From: JAPPHY01 sp034423135
GTDB taxonomy: Bacteria; Chloroflexota; Dehalococcoidia; Lucifugimonadales; UBA2985
Assembly (NCBI GenBank): GCA_034423135.1
Contig: DAOUJC010000008.1
Location: forward strand, 124,001 to 188,000
Direction of reading: 5' to 3'
Length of the DNA: 64,000 bases
Below are positions 6,488 to 13,134 of the stretch, in pieces. Below the pieces are notes generated by a model. That model saw only the letters and a list, made by a program, of their open reading frames with translations. It did not search any database and was not told the DNA's origin. The translations under genes and the position numbers were made by a program. How positions within the stretch are numbered: position 1 is the first letter of the stretch; each line of letters starts with the position of its first letter.

Positions 6488-7834
6488 ATGACCACGGACT
6501 TTACGGGAGAGTACACAGGCTACAGAAGGGACAAGCCCGGCCTGGGCGTCTGGCCGCACCAGGGCAAGGTTGCGATAGTGGGCTGGGGCATGTCCCCGGT
6601 GGACAGGCGATGGGATGGCGTGTCCATGGACAAGACCTACGGCGCGTACGGCATGATGGCCGTGCAGCAGGCGCTGGACGACGCCGGCGTGAGCAGGGGA
6701 GAGGTTGACGGTATGTTCGTGTGCCCGGAGACGGGCGCGGGCGCAACAGGCGGCAGCTCGGCGGACTGGGGGCCGTACCGGGCTTACTTCGAGCCACCGT
6801 ACGACTCTGAGTACGGATTGAGCCGTCTCAACGCCAAGTGGCTCATCAACAACATGCCGGGGTTCGACAACGTCAGGTTTGCGCCGAGCAACGTGCCGTC
6901 CATTGGCGAGCAGATGGGCATGACCGCGCAGGCTGTCGCCGACGGCCACTGCGAGGTGGCCCTGCTGGTCTACGGCATGAACAACTTCGAGGGGCGCTAC
7001 CGCCACGGCGGCGAGAACGCATCGCCGGAGGCGCGCGGCAACCGGCAGTGGAACGCCCCGTGGAGCAGCGGCGACGGCCTGCAGCTTACGGGCGCCATCA
7101 CCATCCAGCAGTACTGCGCCCGCTACGGCGGCACGTTCGAGGAGCTGATCGGTCCTGCCGTGCTCAACGAGCACCGCAACGGCCTGATGCACTCCTGGGG
7201 CTTCTACACGCTTCACGGCGAGTCCGGCCTCACCTTCGAGGACTACGTGAATGCGAGGCCTGTGCTGTGGCCCTGCCGAATCTGGGACTGCGACCGGCCG
7301 GTCAACGCCGTCGGCGCGTTCCTCTTCGCCACGGCAGAGCGGGCGAAGGACATGAAGCAGCAGCCTCTGTGGGTGCTCAACCACAACGGCGGCCAGGGCG
7401 GCACCGTGCGCAGCAGCCAGGAGACGCTGGACGAGTCCGAGGAGGCCAGGGCGCAGGTGGCGTCGATGGTCTATGAGGGCTCCGGCCTCCACGCGGAGGA
7501 CGTGGACATATTCAACCCCTACGACGGCTACTCCTTCTTCCTGCCGCTCACCCTGGAAGGGTTCCAGTGGCACGGCGTGAAGAAGGGCGAGTCCCAGGCG
7601 TTCTTCAACGGCGACATCTCGGTGGAGGGGCCGCACCCGTTCACCCCCGGCGGCGGAAACCTGGGCGTTGGCCGCACCAGGACGGCCATGTACATCGACA
7701 GCATCGAGCAGCTGCGCGGGCAGGCCGGCGAGCGGCAGGTCACGATCAAGAACGGCAGGCCGGAGACGGCGATATGCGCGTTCGCACCGGCTCGCAGTGC
7801 AGCCTACATCGTGTTGTCCAACGCCACGCCGTAG
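6488..7834 (+). CDS. Thiolase-like protein lacking the usual nucleophilic Cys (module 2)
   Basis: This 448-residue paralogue of the module 1 thiolase shares GKVAIVGWGMSPVDRRWDG, ALDDAGVSRGEVDGMF, DIFNPYDGYSFFLPLTLEG and GGGNLGVGRTRTA. At the position of the module 1 sequence PACISNALVVAAEAV it reads NVPSIGEQMGMTAQAV, so the nucleophilic Cys is absent. In known Ltp2-type proteins loss of this Cys goes with aldolase rather than thiolase chemistry. SD GGAAGGAG lies just before the ATG at 6488. The module ends in a strong hairpin at 7865-7898. Confidence 0.85.
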   Translation: MTTDFTGEYTGYRRDKPGLGVWPHQGKVAIVGWGMSPVDRRWDGVSMDKTYGAYGMMAVQQALDDAGVSRGEVDGMFVCPETGAGATGGSSADWGPYRAYFEPPYDSEYGLSRLNAKWLINNMPGFDNVRFAPSNVPSIGEQMGMTAQAVADGHCEVALLVYGMNNFEGRYRHGGENASPEARGNRQWNAPWSSGDGLQLTGAITIQQYCARYGGTFEELIGPAVLNEHRNGLMHSWGFYTLHGESGLTFEDYVNARPVLWPCRIWDCDRPVNAVGAFLFATAERAKDMKQQPLWVLNHNGGQGGTVRSSQETLDESEEARAQVASMVYEGSGLHAEDVDIFNPYDGYSFFLPLTLEGFQWHGVKKGESQAFFNGDISVEGPHPFTPGGGNLGVGRTRTAMYIDSIEQLRGQAGERQVTIKNGRPETAICAFAPARSAAYIVLSNATP

Positions 7835-7864
7835 CGGCGACTTAGGCGATTAGGATAGGTTTTG

Positions 7865-7906
7865 CTCACCCCGCTCGGGTCCAGCTGTGCGGGGTGAGTG
7901 CCTTTT
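7865..7906 (+). terminator. Terminator-like hairpin after the thiolase cluster
   Basis: A perfect 10-bp stem, CTCACCCCGC (7865-7874) and GCGGGGTGAG (7889-7898), with a 14-nt loop is followed by TGCCTTTTG. The T-tract is short, but placement directly after the cluster fits termination. Confidence 0.65.
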
Positions 7907-8002
7907 GAGGGAGGTGACCTTAGCAGCCTCGTGGGTTATGGCTGTGGATACGGTGGAGACTGTCGCAAAGATCGAATAAGTTACAACAGTCTGGGGAGCC
8001 CC

Positions 8003-8533
8003 ATGTTCGATGCGAACTACTTTCGGCTGCTTCTAGATTACAACCGCTGGGCAAATCATGAGATCTTGAATCGGGCCGGGGCCGCTGACGAGCCCGATTA
8101 CTTTGCAATCGCCGAGGGCCTTAGCTTCGGCAGTCTTCACGCAACCCTTGTACACATCTTGGTCTCGGAAATGGTGTGGATAGCTCGCTGGGAGGGCGAC
8201 TCGCAGCCTGATAGGCTTAGTGATGCGAGGAAGGCAACCGAGCTGGCCGAATCAGAGATACCAGACTTTGAATCCCTCTCTAAATTCTGGCGCGAGTCAG
8301 AGGATCGGTTGATTCGCTTCTCACTAGGCCTGACCGACGATATAGTCGCAAAGAATGTCTCTTACGCCAGTCTGTCTGGTAGCCAATACGATCAACCTCT
8401 TAGCCAGCTGATTGCCCACTTCGTGAATCACGGGACGCAATTCCGAGCGGAGGCAGCAGTCCGCCTCACACAACTAGGCGCCTCACCCGGCGACATTGAC
8501 CTGATGAGTTTCCTGAGACAGCGGGTGAATTAG
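8003..8533 (+). CDS. DinB-like four-helix metal-binding protein
   Basis: The protein is 176 residues from the ATG at 8003 (GGGGAG upstream). The pattern MFDANYFRLLLDYNRWANHE at the start and candidate metal ligands in LHATLVHIL (about 45) and HFVNHGTQFRAEA (about 138-150) fit the DinB/YfiT four-helix bundle. Members bind a divalent metal and include mycothiol/bacillithiol-dependent transferases, but many are uncharacterised. A longer frame from 7898 exists but its extra N-terminus is not DinB-like. It stands alone between the thiolase terminator and the HAD-like gene. Confidence 0.8.
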   Translation: MFDANYFRLLLDYNRWANHEILNRAGAADEPDYFAIAEGLSFGSLHATLVHILVSEMVWIARWEGDSQPDRLSDARKATELAESEIPDFESLSKFWRESEDRLIRFSLGLTDDIVAKNVSYASLSGSQYDQPLSQLIAHFVNHGTQFRAEAAVRLTQLGASPGDIDLMSFLRQRVN

Positions 8534-8540
8534 CGCCGCC

Positions 8541-8569
8541 TTGACATTCCCATCGCACTCACTTACTAT
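8541..8569 (+). promoter_or_regulatory. Promoter of the HAD-like gene
   Basis: Consensus TTGACA (8541-8546), 17-bp spacer, TACTAT (8564-8569). The predicted start is near 8576, with the ribosome site at 8651. Confidence 0.7.
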
Positions 8570-8665
8570 GCCCATCGGCAAGCCGCCTCGCCCGAAGTCC
8601 CACTCGGAACTGCGTAACGGGCGGTAGCACACCTTCTAGCACGTCACGAAAGGAGAGTGCCGTAC

Positions 8666-9208
8666 TTGAGGATTCTACTGAGCTTTGACATAGACGGCAC
8701 ACTTGAGACCGGCGACCCGCCCGGCCCCATCACCCTGGAGATGGTGATCCGCGCCAAGGAGCTGGGTTGCATCATCGGAAGCTCATCCGACCGCTCCATC
8801 ACCTCGCAACGGGACATGTGGGCCAGGAACAACATCGAGGTGGACTTCGTCTCCAACAAGCACGTACTCATCGAGATCAAGAACAAGTTCGAGGCCGACT
8901 ACTACCTGCACATGGGCGACCGGGAACTTGACCGGCAGTTTGCGCGTGAGGCGGAGTTCGACTTCATGTGGATGGACGACGCCGTCTCCCAGCCGTGGAT
9001 CGCGATGAAGAACGGCGAACTGCCGCCGGTGGCCGGCGGCTCCGGCCCGGCCGTCGAGAGCGCGCAGCAGGCGTTCTCCACCGCCGATTGCCAGCCCTCC
9101 GCCAACGACCCACAATGGTGCTCCACGCATCACAAGCCCGACAGGGAATGCAAGAACCTTGAGGCCGACATGTACTCGCCGCAGAGGGAGTACGACGGCC
9201 TGAGTTGA
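8666..9208 (+). CDS. HAD-superfamily-like hydrolase
   Basis: The protein is about 180 residues. The N-terminus reads LRILLSFDIDGTLETGDPPG, the HAD motif I (DxDGT). IGSSSDRSI may be motif II, and a K or D in the MGDRELDRQFA region may supply later motifs. The last 45 residues carry several Cys and His (CQPSANDPQWCSTHHKPDREC), which may bind a metal. TTG at 8666 was chosen because AAAGGAG lies about 10 nt upstream; GTG at 8657 is in frame but directly abuts the ribosome site. Phosphatase activity is inferred from motif I only. Confidence 0.75.
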   Translation: MRILLSFDIDGTLETGDPPGPITLEMVIRAKELGCIIGSSSDRSITSQRDMWARNNIEVDFVSNKHVLIEIKNKFEADYYLHMGDRELDRQFAREAEFDFMWMDDAVSQPWIAMKNGELPPVAGGSGPAVESAQQAFSTADCQPSANDPQWCSTHHKPDRECKNLEADMYSPQREYDGLS

Positions 9209-9259
9209 CGCCGGCAAGTCCACGACGCCCCAGGGCCATTCGTTTGCCGCCGGCGTACT

Positions 9260-9362
9260 AGTTTTCCCGCTCATGGTGAGCGTGTCGAACCATATGAGCG
9301 GGAAGATGAGGCGGACCACGTCGCCCCGCTCATTTCCTTCGACGGGCTCAGGGTGAGCGGGC
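9260..9362. repeat. Dispersed CCGCTCA...TGAGCGG repeat, two units
   Basis: Units CCGCTCATGGTGAGCGTGTC (from 9266) and CCGCTCATTTCCTTCGACGG (from 9325) with TGAGCGG ends belong to the same family as copies at 19192-19232 and 24019-24220. They are partly palindromic and intergenic. Confidence 0.7.
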
Positions 9363-9397
9363 GTTAGAGTCAGAAGCAAGCCGCCGAAAAACGACTG

Positions 9398-9426
9398 TTG
9401 ACACCACGCTAGACATGTGATATCGT
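9398..9426 (+). promoter_or_regulatory. Promoter of the sulfur-assimilation operon
   Basis: Consensus TTGACA (9398-9403), 17-bp spacer, extended -10 TGA-TATCGT (9421-9426). The predicted transcription start is at 9432-9433, coinciding with the ATG of the leader peptide. Confidence 0.8.
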
Positions 9427-9431
9427 CTGTC

Positions 9432-9485
9432 ATGATGTTTGTGCGATCTCTCACAATAACCTGCTGCTGTACCGGAGTGCCATAG
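9432..9485 (+). CDS. Leaderless poly-Cys leader peptide (putative attenuator peptide)
   Basis: The frame encodes MMFVRSLTITCCCTGVP and stops at TAG 9483-9485. Three consecutive Cys codons (TGC TGC TGT, 9462-9470) lie two thirds of the way along. The promoter at 9398-9426 predicts transcription starting at the ATG, so the message appears leaderless and no ribosome site is needed. An intrinsic terminator follows at 9519-9549, then tauE-like, cysH and sat genes. Inference: ribosomes stalled at Cys codons when Cys-tRNA is scarce permit read-through. Poly-Cys leaderless leader peptides are known in mycobacteria; I know of none described in Chloroflexota. Confidence 0.75.
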   Translation: MMFVRSLTITCCCTGVP

Positions 9486-9549
9486 GGGCAGAACACTTCT
9501 GTCTGGAAGCAGCGCGCGCCCCCTCCAACACGGTTGAGAGGGGGTTTTT
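9484..9549 (+). terminator. Attenuator: intrinsic terminator with competing antiterminator
   Basis: The terminator stem pairs CCCCCTCCAAC (9519-9529) with 9533-9544 (GTTG, bulged A, GAGGGGG) around the 3-nt loop ACG, followed by TTTTT (9545-9549). AGGGG at 9484-9488, which overlaps the leader stop codon, can pair with CCCCT at 9520-9524 and break the terminator. A small hairpin CAGAA/TTCTG (9489-9493, 9497-9501) lies between. The Cys-codon sequence GCTGCT (9463-9468) can also pair with AGCAGC (9508-9513). Confidence 0.8.
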
Positions 9550-9592
9550 GTTTGCCCGCTAAACAGGGAGTCTGAGGTAGAACGGAAACTCA

Positions 9593-10375
9593 ATGGAGCT
9601 ACAACCACTAATCATATCGGCCGGCCTGCTGATGGGCCTGCTGGTCGGTCTCACGGGAATGGGCGGAGGCGCCCTGATGACCCCGTTCCTCATCTTCACC
9701 GGAGTACGCCCCACGGTCGCCGTGGGCACAGACCTGTTCCAGATGATGTTCACCAAGTCCTTCGGGGCATGGCAGCATCACCGGCAGGGTAGCGTCAACT
9801 ACCGAGTTGTGCTGCCGCTGATAGCGGGCAGCCTTCCGGGCGCCATTGCAGGCGTGGTGCTACTGCGCGTGATGGAGAACAGCTTCGGCATCTCCGCGGA
9901 CGTGTTCCTCACACGGCTGCTGGGAGTGGTGCTGACGCTTGCGGGCGTGGCGCTTTTCATACGGCTGTTCATGCGCAACTGGCTCTGGAGCCGGTCGCAC
10001 GGCTGGGAAGAGGAGGCGCCCAGGGGTGGCAGGTTCCTTGTGCTCAGCGCCATCGGGGCGCTGCTTGGCCTGCTGGTGGGTTTGACGTCCGTGGGAAGCG
10101 GCACATTGTTCATTGTCATGATGGTAGCCTTGCTAAGAATGTCCATGCGGCATATAGTTGGTACGGACGTTGCGCACTCGGCGCTGTTAACCGCAGGAGC
10201 GGGGCTGCTGCACCTGGCGTTTGGCAACGTGGACCTGGCACTTGCAGCGAACATTCTGATAGGATCTGTGCCGGGCGTGATTGTGGGCAGCCGGATGACT
10301 GTGCGCATACCTGAGAGGGGGCTAAGGGCAGCGGTGGCCGTTGCGCTGATGAGCGTGGGGCTCAAGCTGCTGTAG
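9593..10375 (+). CDS. TauE/SafE-family membrane transporter
   Basis: This is a 260-residue integral membrane protein with about eight helices and the two-repeat layout of TauE/SafE (DUF81): GLLMGLLVGLTGMGGGALMT near the N-terminus and GALLGLLVGLTSVGSGTLFI near residue 150. Family members export sulfite or sulfoacetate or import sulfur oxyanions. Being first in an operon with cysH and sat, it probably moves sulfate, sulfite or an organosulfonate; direction is not evident. ATG at 9593 lies 44 nt after the attenuator T-tract. Confidence 0.88.
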   Translation: MELQPLIISAGLLMGLLVGLTGMGGGALMTPFLIFTGVRPTVAVGTDLFQMMFTKSFGAWQHHRQGSVNYRVVLPLIAGSLPGAIAGVVLLRVMENSFGISADVFLTRLLGVVLTLAGVALFIRLFMRNWLWSRSHGWEEEAPRGGRFLVLSAIGALLGLLVGLTSVGSGTLFIVMMVALLRMSMRHIVGTDVAHSALLTAGAGLLHLAFGNVDLALAANILIGSVPGVIVGSRMTVRIPERGLRAAVAVALMSVGLKLL

Positions 10376-10408
10376 CTGTAGGACCAAGGCACTCAAGGAG
10401 GGACTGAG

Positions 10409-11185
10409 ATGTTGGAGCAAATGGAACCCTTGCTGTCGCAGGAGGAGATCGACGAGAAGAACAGGGAGTTCGAGGGCAAGTCTCCGCAGGCGGTGCTGGA
10501 GTGGGCGCTCGAGAAGTTCCACCCGCGCCTCGCGCTGTCGTCGAGTTTCGGCGTGGAGGACGTGGCCCTGATCGACATGATGTGGCGCATCGACCCGAGC
10601 TCTCGCGTGTTCACACTGGAGACGCTGCGCCTGCACACGGAGACCTACACCGTGATCGACCAGATCAAGATGCGCTACGGCGTGGACGTGGAGGCGTACT
10701 ACCCGGACATGGACCAGGTGGCCGGCATGGTCAAGGAGCACGGCTTCAACCTGTTCTACAAGTCGGAGGAGTTCCGCAAGCTGTGCTGCGGTATCCGCAA
10801 GATGGAGCCTCTGGGTCGGGCGCTCGGCAGCCTTGACGCCTGGGTGAGCGGTCTTCGCCGCGATCAGGCCGTGACCCGCGTGGACATCGGCAAGGTGGAG
10901 CTTGACGCGGCGCACGGCAACCGCATCAAGATCAACCCGCTGGCAGAGTGGTCGTCGGACAAGGTGTGGGCCTACGTCCACGAGAACAAGGTGCCCTACA
11001 ACGAGCTCCACGACAACGGCTTCCCCAGCATCGGATGCGCGCCCTGCACGCGCCCCGTCAGCCCTGACGAGGACCCGCGGGCCGGCCGCTGGTGGTGGGA
11101 GAGCGACCCCAACTCCAAGGAGTGCGGCCTGCACGTAATCGAGACCCTGGACAGCATCAAGGCCGCAGCGGAGAAGGGAAGTTGA
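10409..11185 (+). CDS. cysH: APS/PAPS reductase (assimilatory)
   Basis: This 258-residue thioredoxin-dependent enzyme reduces adenylyl sulfate to sulfite in the cytoplasm. It has the adenylyl-binding SSSFGVEDVALIDMM region, two Cys pairs (CCGIRKMEPL and IGCAPCTRP) that would bind a [4Fe-4S] cluster, and the catalytic ECGLH motif near the C-terminus. The cluster-binding Cys set marks APS-type rather than E. coli PAPS-type reductases, which agrees with no APS kinase gene nearby. AAGGAGG precedes the ATG. It lies 33 bp after the transporter gene, and its stop overlaps the TTG start of sat (TTGA). Confidence 0.93.
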   Translation: MLEQMEPLLSQEEIDEKNREFEGKSPQAVLEWALEKFHPRLALSSSFGVEDVALIDMMWRIDPSSRVFTLETLRLHTETYTVIDQIKMRYGVDVEAYYPDMDQVAGMVKEHGFNLFYKSEEFRKLCCGIRKMEPLGRALGSLDAWVSGLRRDQAVTRVDIGKVELDAAHGNRIKINPLAEWSSDKVWAYVHENKVPYNELHDNGFPSIGCAPCTRPVSPDEDPRAGRWWWESDPNSKECGLHVIETLDSIKAAAEKGS

Positions 11186-12348
11186 TTGCGCCGCACGGTG
11201 GCACACTCGTAGAAGGCTACGCGGACGCCGAGCAGGCACAGGCGATTCGCGAGGAGGCCGGCTCGCTGCCCAGCGTGCCGCTCAACCCGCGGCAGCTATC
11301 CGACGCACACATGATAGCCCAGGGGGCGTTCAGCCCCCTGACGGGCTTCATGGGACACGAAGACTACAACTCGGTGGTCCGCACCATGCGACTGGCGGAC
11401 GGCCAGGCTTGGTCGCTGCCCATCACGCTGGGCGTCGACTCCCTGCGCGCGGCAGACCTGAGAGAAGGCAAGCGCCTGTCCCTCACGACGGAGAGCGGCG
11501 AGGTCGTGGGCGTCCTCACGCTGGAAGGGAAGTACCGCCGCGACAGGGCGGAGGAGGCCCAGGAGGTGTTCCGCACCACCGACGAGCAGCATCCGGGAGT
11601 GGCCAACATGTACCAGGAGGGCGACGTACTCCTGGGGGGCAAGGTCACAATGCTGCCGGGCCGCCCACACCTGGAGGAGGGCGTGGAGCCGTACTATCGC
11701 ACGCCCGCGGAGACGCGCGAGGCCATCGAGGGCCTCGGCTGGAACACAATCGTAGGCTTCCAGACGCGCAACCCCGTTCACCGCGCCCACGAGTACATCC
11801 AGAAGTGCGCTATGGAGGCCAGGGACGGCCTTCTGCTGCATCCATTGGTCGGAGAGACCAAGGGCGACGACATCCCCGCTTCGGTGCGGATGCGCTGCTA
11901 TCGCGTCCTGATCGACAACTACTATCCCGCCAACCGCGTGCTGCTCTCCGTGCTGCCAGCGTTCATGCGATACGCAGGCCCGCGCGAGGCAATCTTCCAC
12001 GCGCTGGTCCGCAAGAACTACGGCTGCACACACTTCATCGTCGGGCGAGACCACGCAGGCGTCGGCAACTACTACGGCCCCTACGACGCCCAGCACATCT
12101 TCCGGGAGTTTCCGGCCGGCAGCCTGGGGATCGCCCCTCTCTTCTTCGAGAACTCGTTCTTCTGCCGAAAGTGCCATGGCATGGCTACGGAGAAGACCTG
12201 TCCCTGCGGCCCGGAGAGCATTGTGAGCCTGAGCGGCACACAGGTCCGGGCAATGCTGGCAGAAGGCGATATGCCGCCGGAGGAGTTCACCCGCCCGGAG
12301 GTTGCGCGCGTGCTGATGGAGTACATGGCGGAGAACAAGCCGGGCTAG
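11182..12348 (+). CDS. sat: ATP sulfurylase
   Basis: This 388-residue enzyme makes APS from sulfate and ATP. The nucleotide-binding motifs QTRNPVHRAHEY and VGRDHAGVGNYY are intact. A C-terminal zinc-binding-type Cys cluster (CRKCHGMATEKTCPCG) is typical of the Sat type in archaea and many bacteria. The start is taken as TTG at 11182, overlapping the cysH stop, because it gives the usual length and N-terminus (IAPHGGTLVEGY). No APS kinase domain is fused. It acts directly before CysH in the pathway. Confidence 0.94.
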   Translation: MIAPHGGTLVEGYADAEQAQAIREEAGSLPSVPLNPRQLSDAHMIAQGAFSPLTGFMGHEDYNSVVRTMRLADGQAWSLPITLGVDSLRAADLREGKRLSLTTESGEVVGVLTLEGKYRRDRAEEAQEVFRTTDEQHPGVANMYQEGDVLLGGKVTMLPGRPHLEEGVEPYYRTPAETREAIEGLGWNTIVGFQTRNPVHRAHEYIQKCAMEARDGLLLHPLVGETKGDDIPASVRMRCYRVLIDNYYPANRVLLSVLPAFMRYAGPREAIFHALVRKNYGCTHFIVGRDHAGVGNYYGPYDAQHIFREFPAGSLGIAPLFFENSFFCRKCHGMATEKTCPCGPESIVSLSGTQVRAMLAEGDMPPEEFTRPEVARVLMEYMAENKPG

Positions 12349-12370
12349 CAGACCTCTGGGGGACAGCTCT

Positions 12371-12742
12371 ATGGTGGTCAGCCGAAGGAAGGCGCAGGAC
12401 TACGCCGACCGGCTTCTGTCGTCGCCGTCCGCCCGCGTGGAGGTGACGCTCCGCAGGTGGAAGACCTGCTCAACGCTGCTGCACAAGCGCCGCGCCATAG
12501 CGCGCTGCAAAGCGGACAGGGTGGGGACGTGGACGGCCGCTTTCGTGGCGCAGGCGCTGGGCGTTGACCTGCCTGAGGTAGGCGAGGGCGTCACCGTGCA
12601 GGTATCGTCTGGAACCCTGTGGCGCGCCGTCGGCATCTCCGCCCTGGACCTACGGCAGCGAGAGGCTCGCGTGCTCCTGGGTCGCCTGCTGGAGGAGGCT
12701 GAGATGCAGCGCATGGCTGGCACCGGAATGGAGCCGCACTAA
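12371..12742 (+). CDS. Hypothetical protein
   Basis: This 123-residue basic protein is not recognised. The N-terminal 55 residues are rich in Arg and Lys (RRKAQDYADRLL, LRRWKTCSTLLHKRRAIARC). The remainder looks like a mixed fold with a C-terminal helix (REARVLLGRLLEEAEM). It begins 22 bp after sat on the same strand and may be the last gene of the sulfur operon. It overlaps the end of the convergent membrane gene by 4 bp. Confidence 0.55.
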   Translation: MVVSRRKAQDYADRLLSSPSARVEVTLRRWKTCSTLLHKRRAIARCKADRVGTWTAAFVAQALGVDLPEVGEGVTVQVSSGTLWRAVGISALDLRQREARVLLGRLLEEAEMQRMAGTGMEPH

Positions 12743-13134
12743 AGGCCGGACTTCTTGCGCGCCATGCTTCCGCCTATCACCGCGCCCACCGGCGCAAGCG
12801 CGACGACCAGGGCCGCTATGCCGATGACGATGTATAGCGCCGTACCGCCCGCGCTCAGGTTCGGGAAGTTCAGGCCGGGCAAAAGCGCCACAGCGAGCGG
12901 CACAACAATCACCAACGCGCCCGCGAATATCACCGCCATCAGCGCGCCAATCCATACCGCCCTCAGCGGCCTAGCCCTGGCCGACGAACCGGCAACCCAC
13001 CCGCCAATGAGCGGCGAAAGCGGCCCCGTCACGAAGTGAACAAGCGGGATGATCAGGCACAGAATGGCTACGCCGCAGCCGATGAGGGCGTACTTCAACC
13101 CCAGGTTCTCCCAGAGATACCCGCTCAGCTTCAC
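12739..13134 (-). CDS. Small integral membrane protein
   Basis: This 131-residue protein has three or four predicted membrane helices (about 15-40, 60-85 and 100-125) separated by short loops, and a basic C-terminus (MARKKSGL). It resembles DUF5518-type small membrane proteins only in general layout. The GTG start at 13134 overlaps the uvrC stop (GTGA), so it is co-transcribed and probably translationally coupled with uvrC. No enzymatic motif was seen. Confidence 0.65.
   Translation of the reverse strand: MKLSGYLWENLGLKYALIGCGVAILCLIIPLVHFVTGPLSPLIGGWVAGSSARARPLRAVWIGALMAVIFAGALVIVVPLAVALLPGLNFPNLSAGGTALYIVIGIAALVVALAPVGAVIGGSMARKKSGL

Noticed and set aside
5993..7636. 547-codon antisense frame across module 2
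   Set aside because: It mirrors coding DNA of a convincing DUF35/thiolase pair, with a His/Val/Arg-rich composition typical of spurious high-GC frames.
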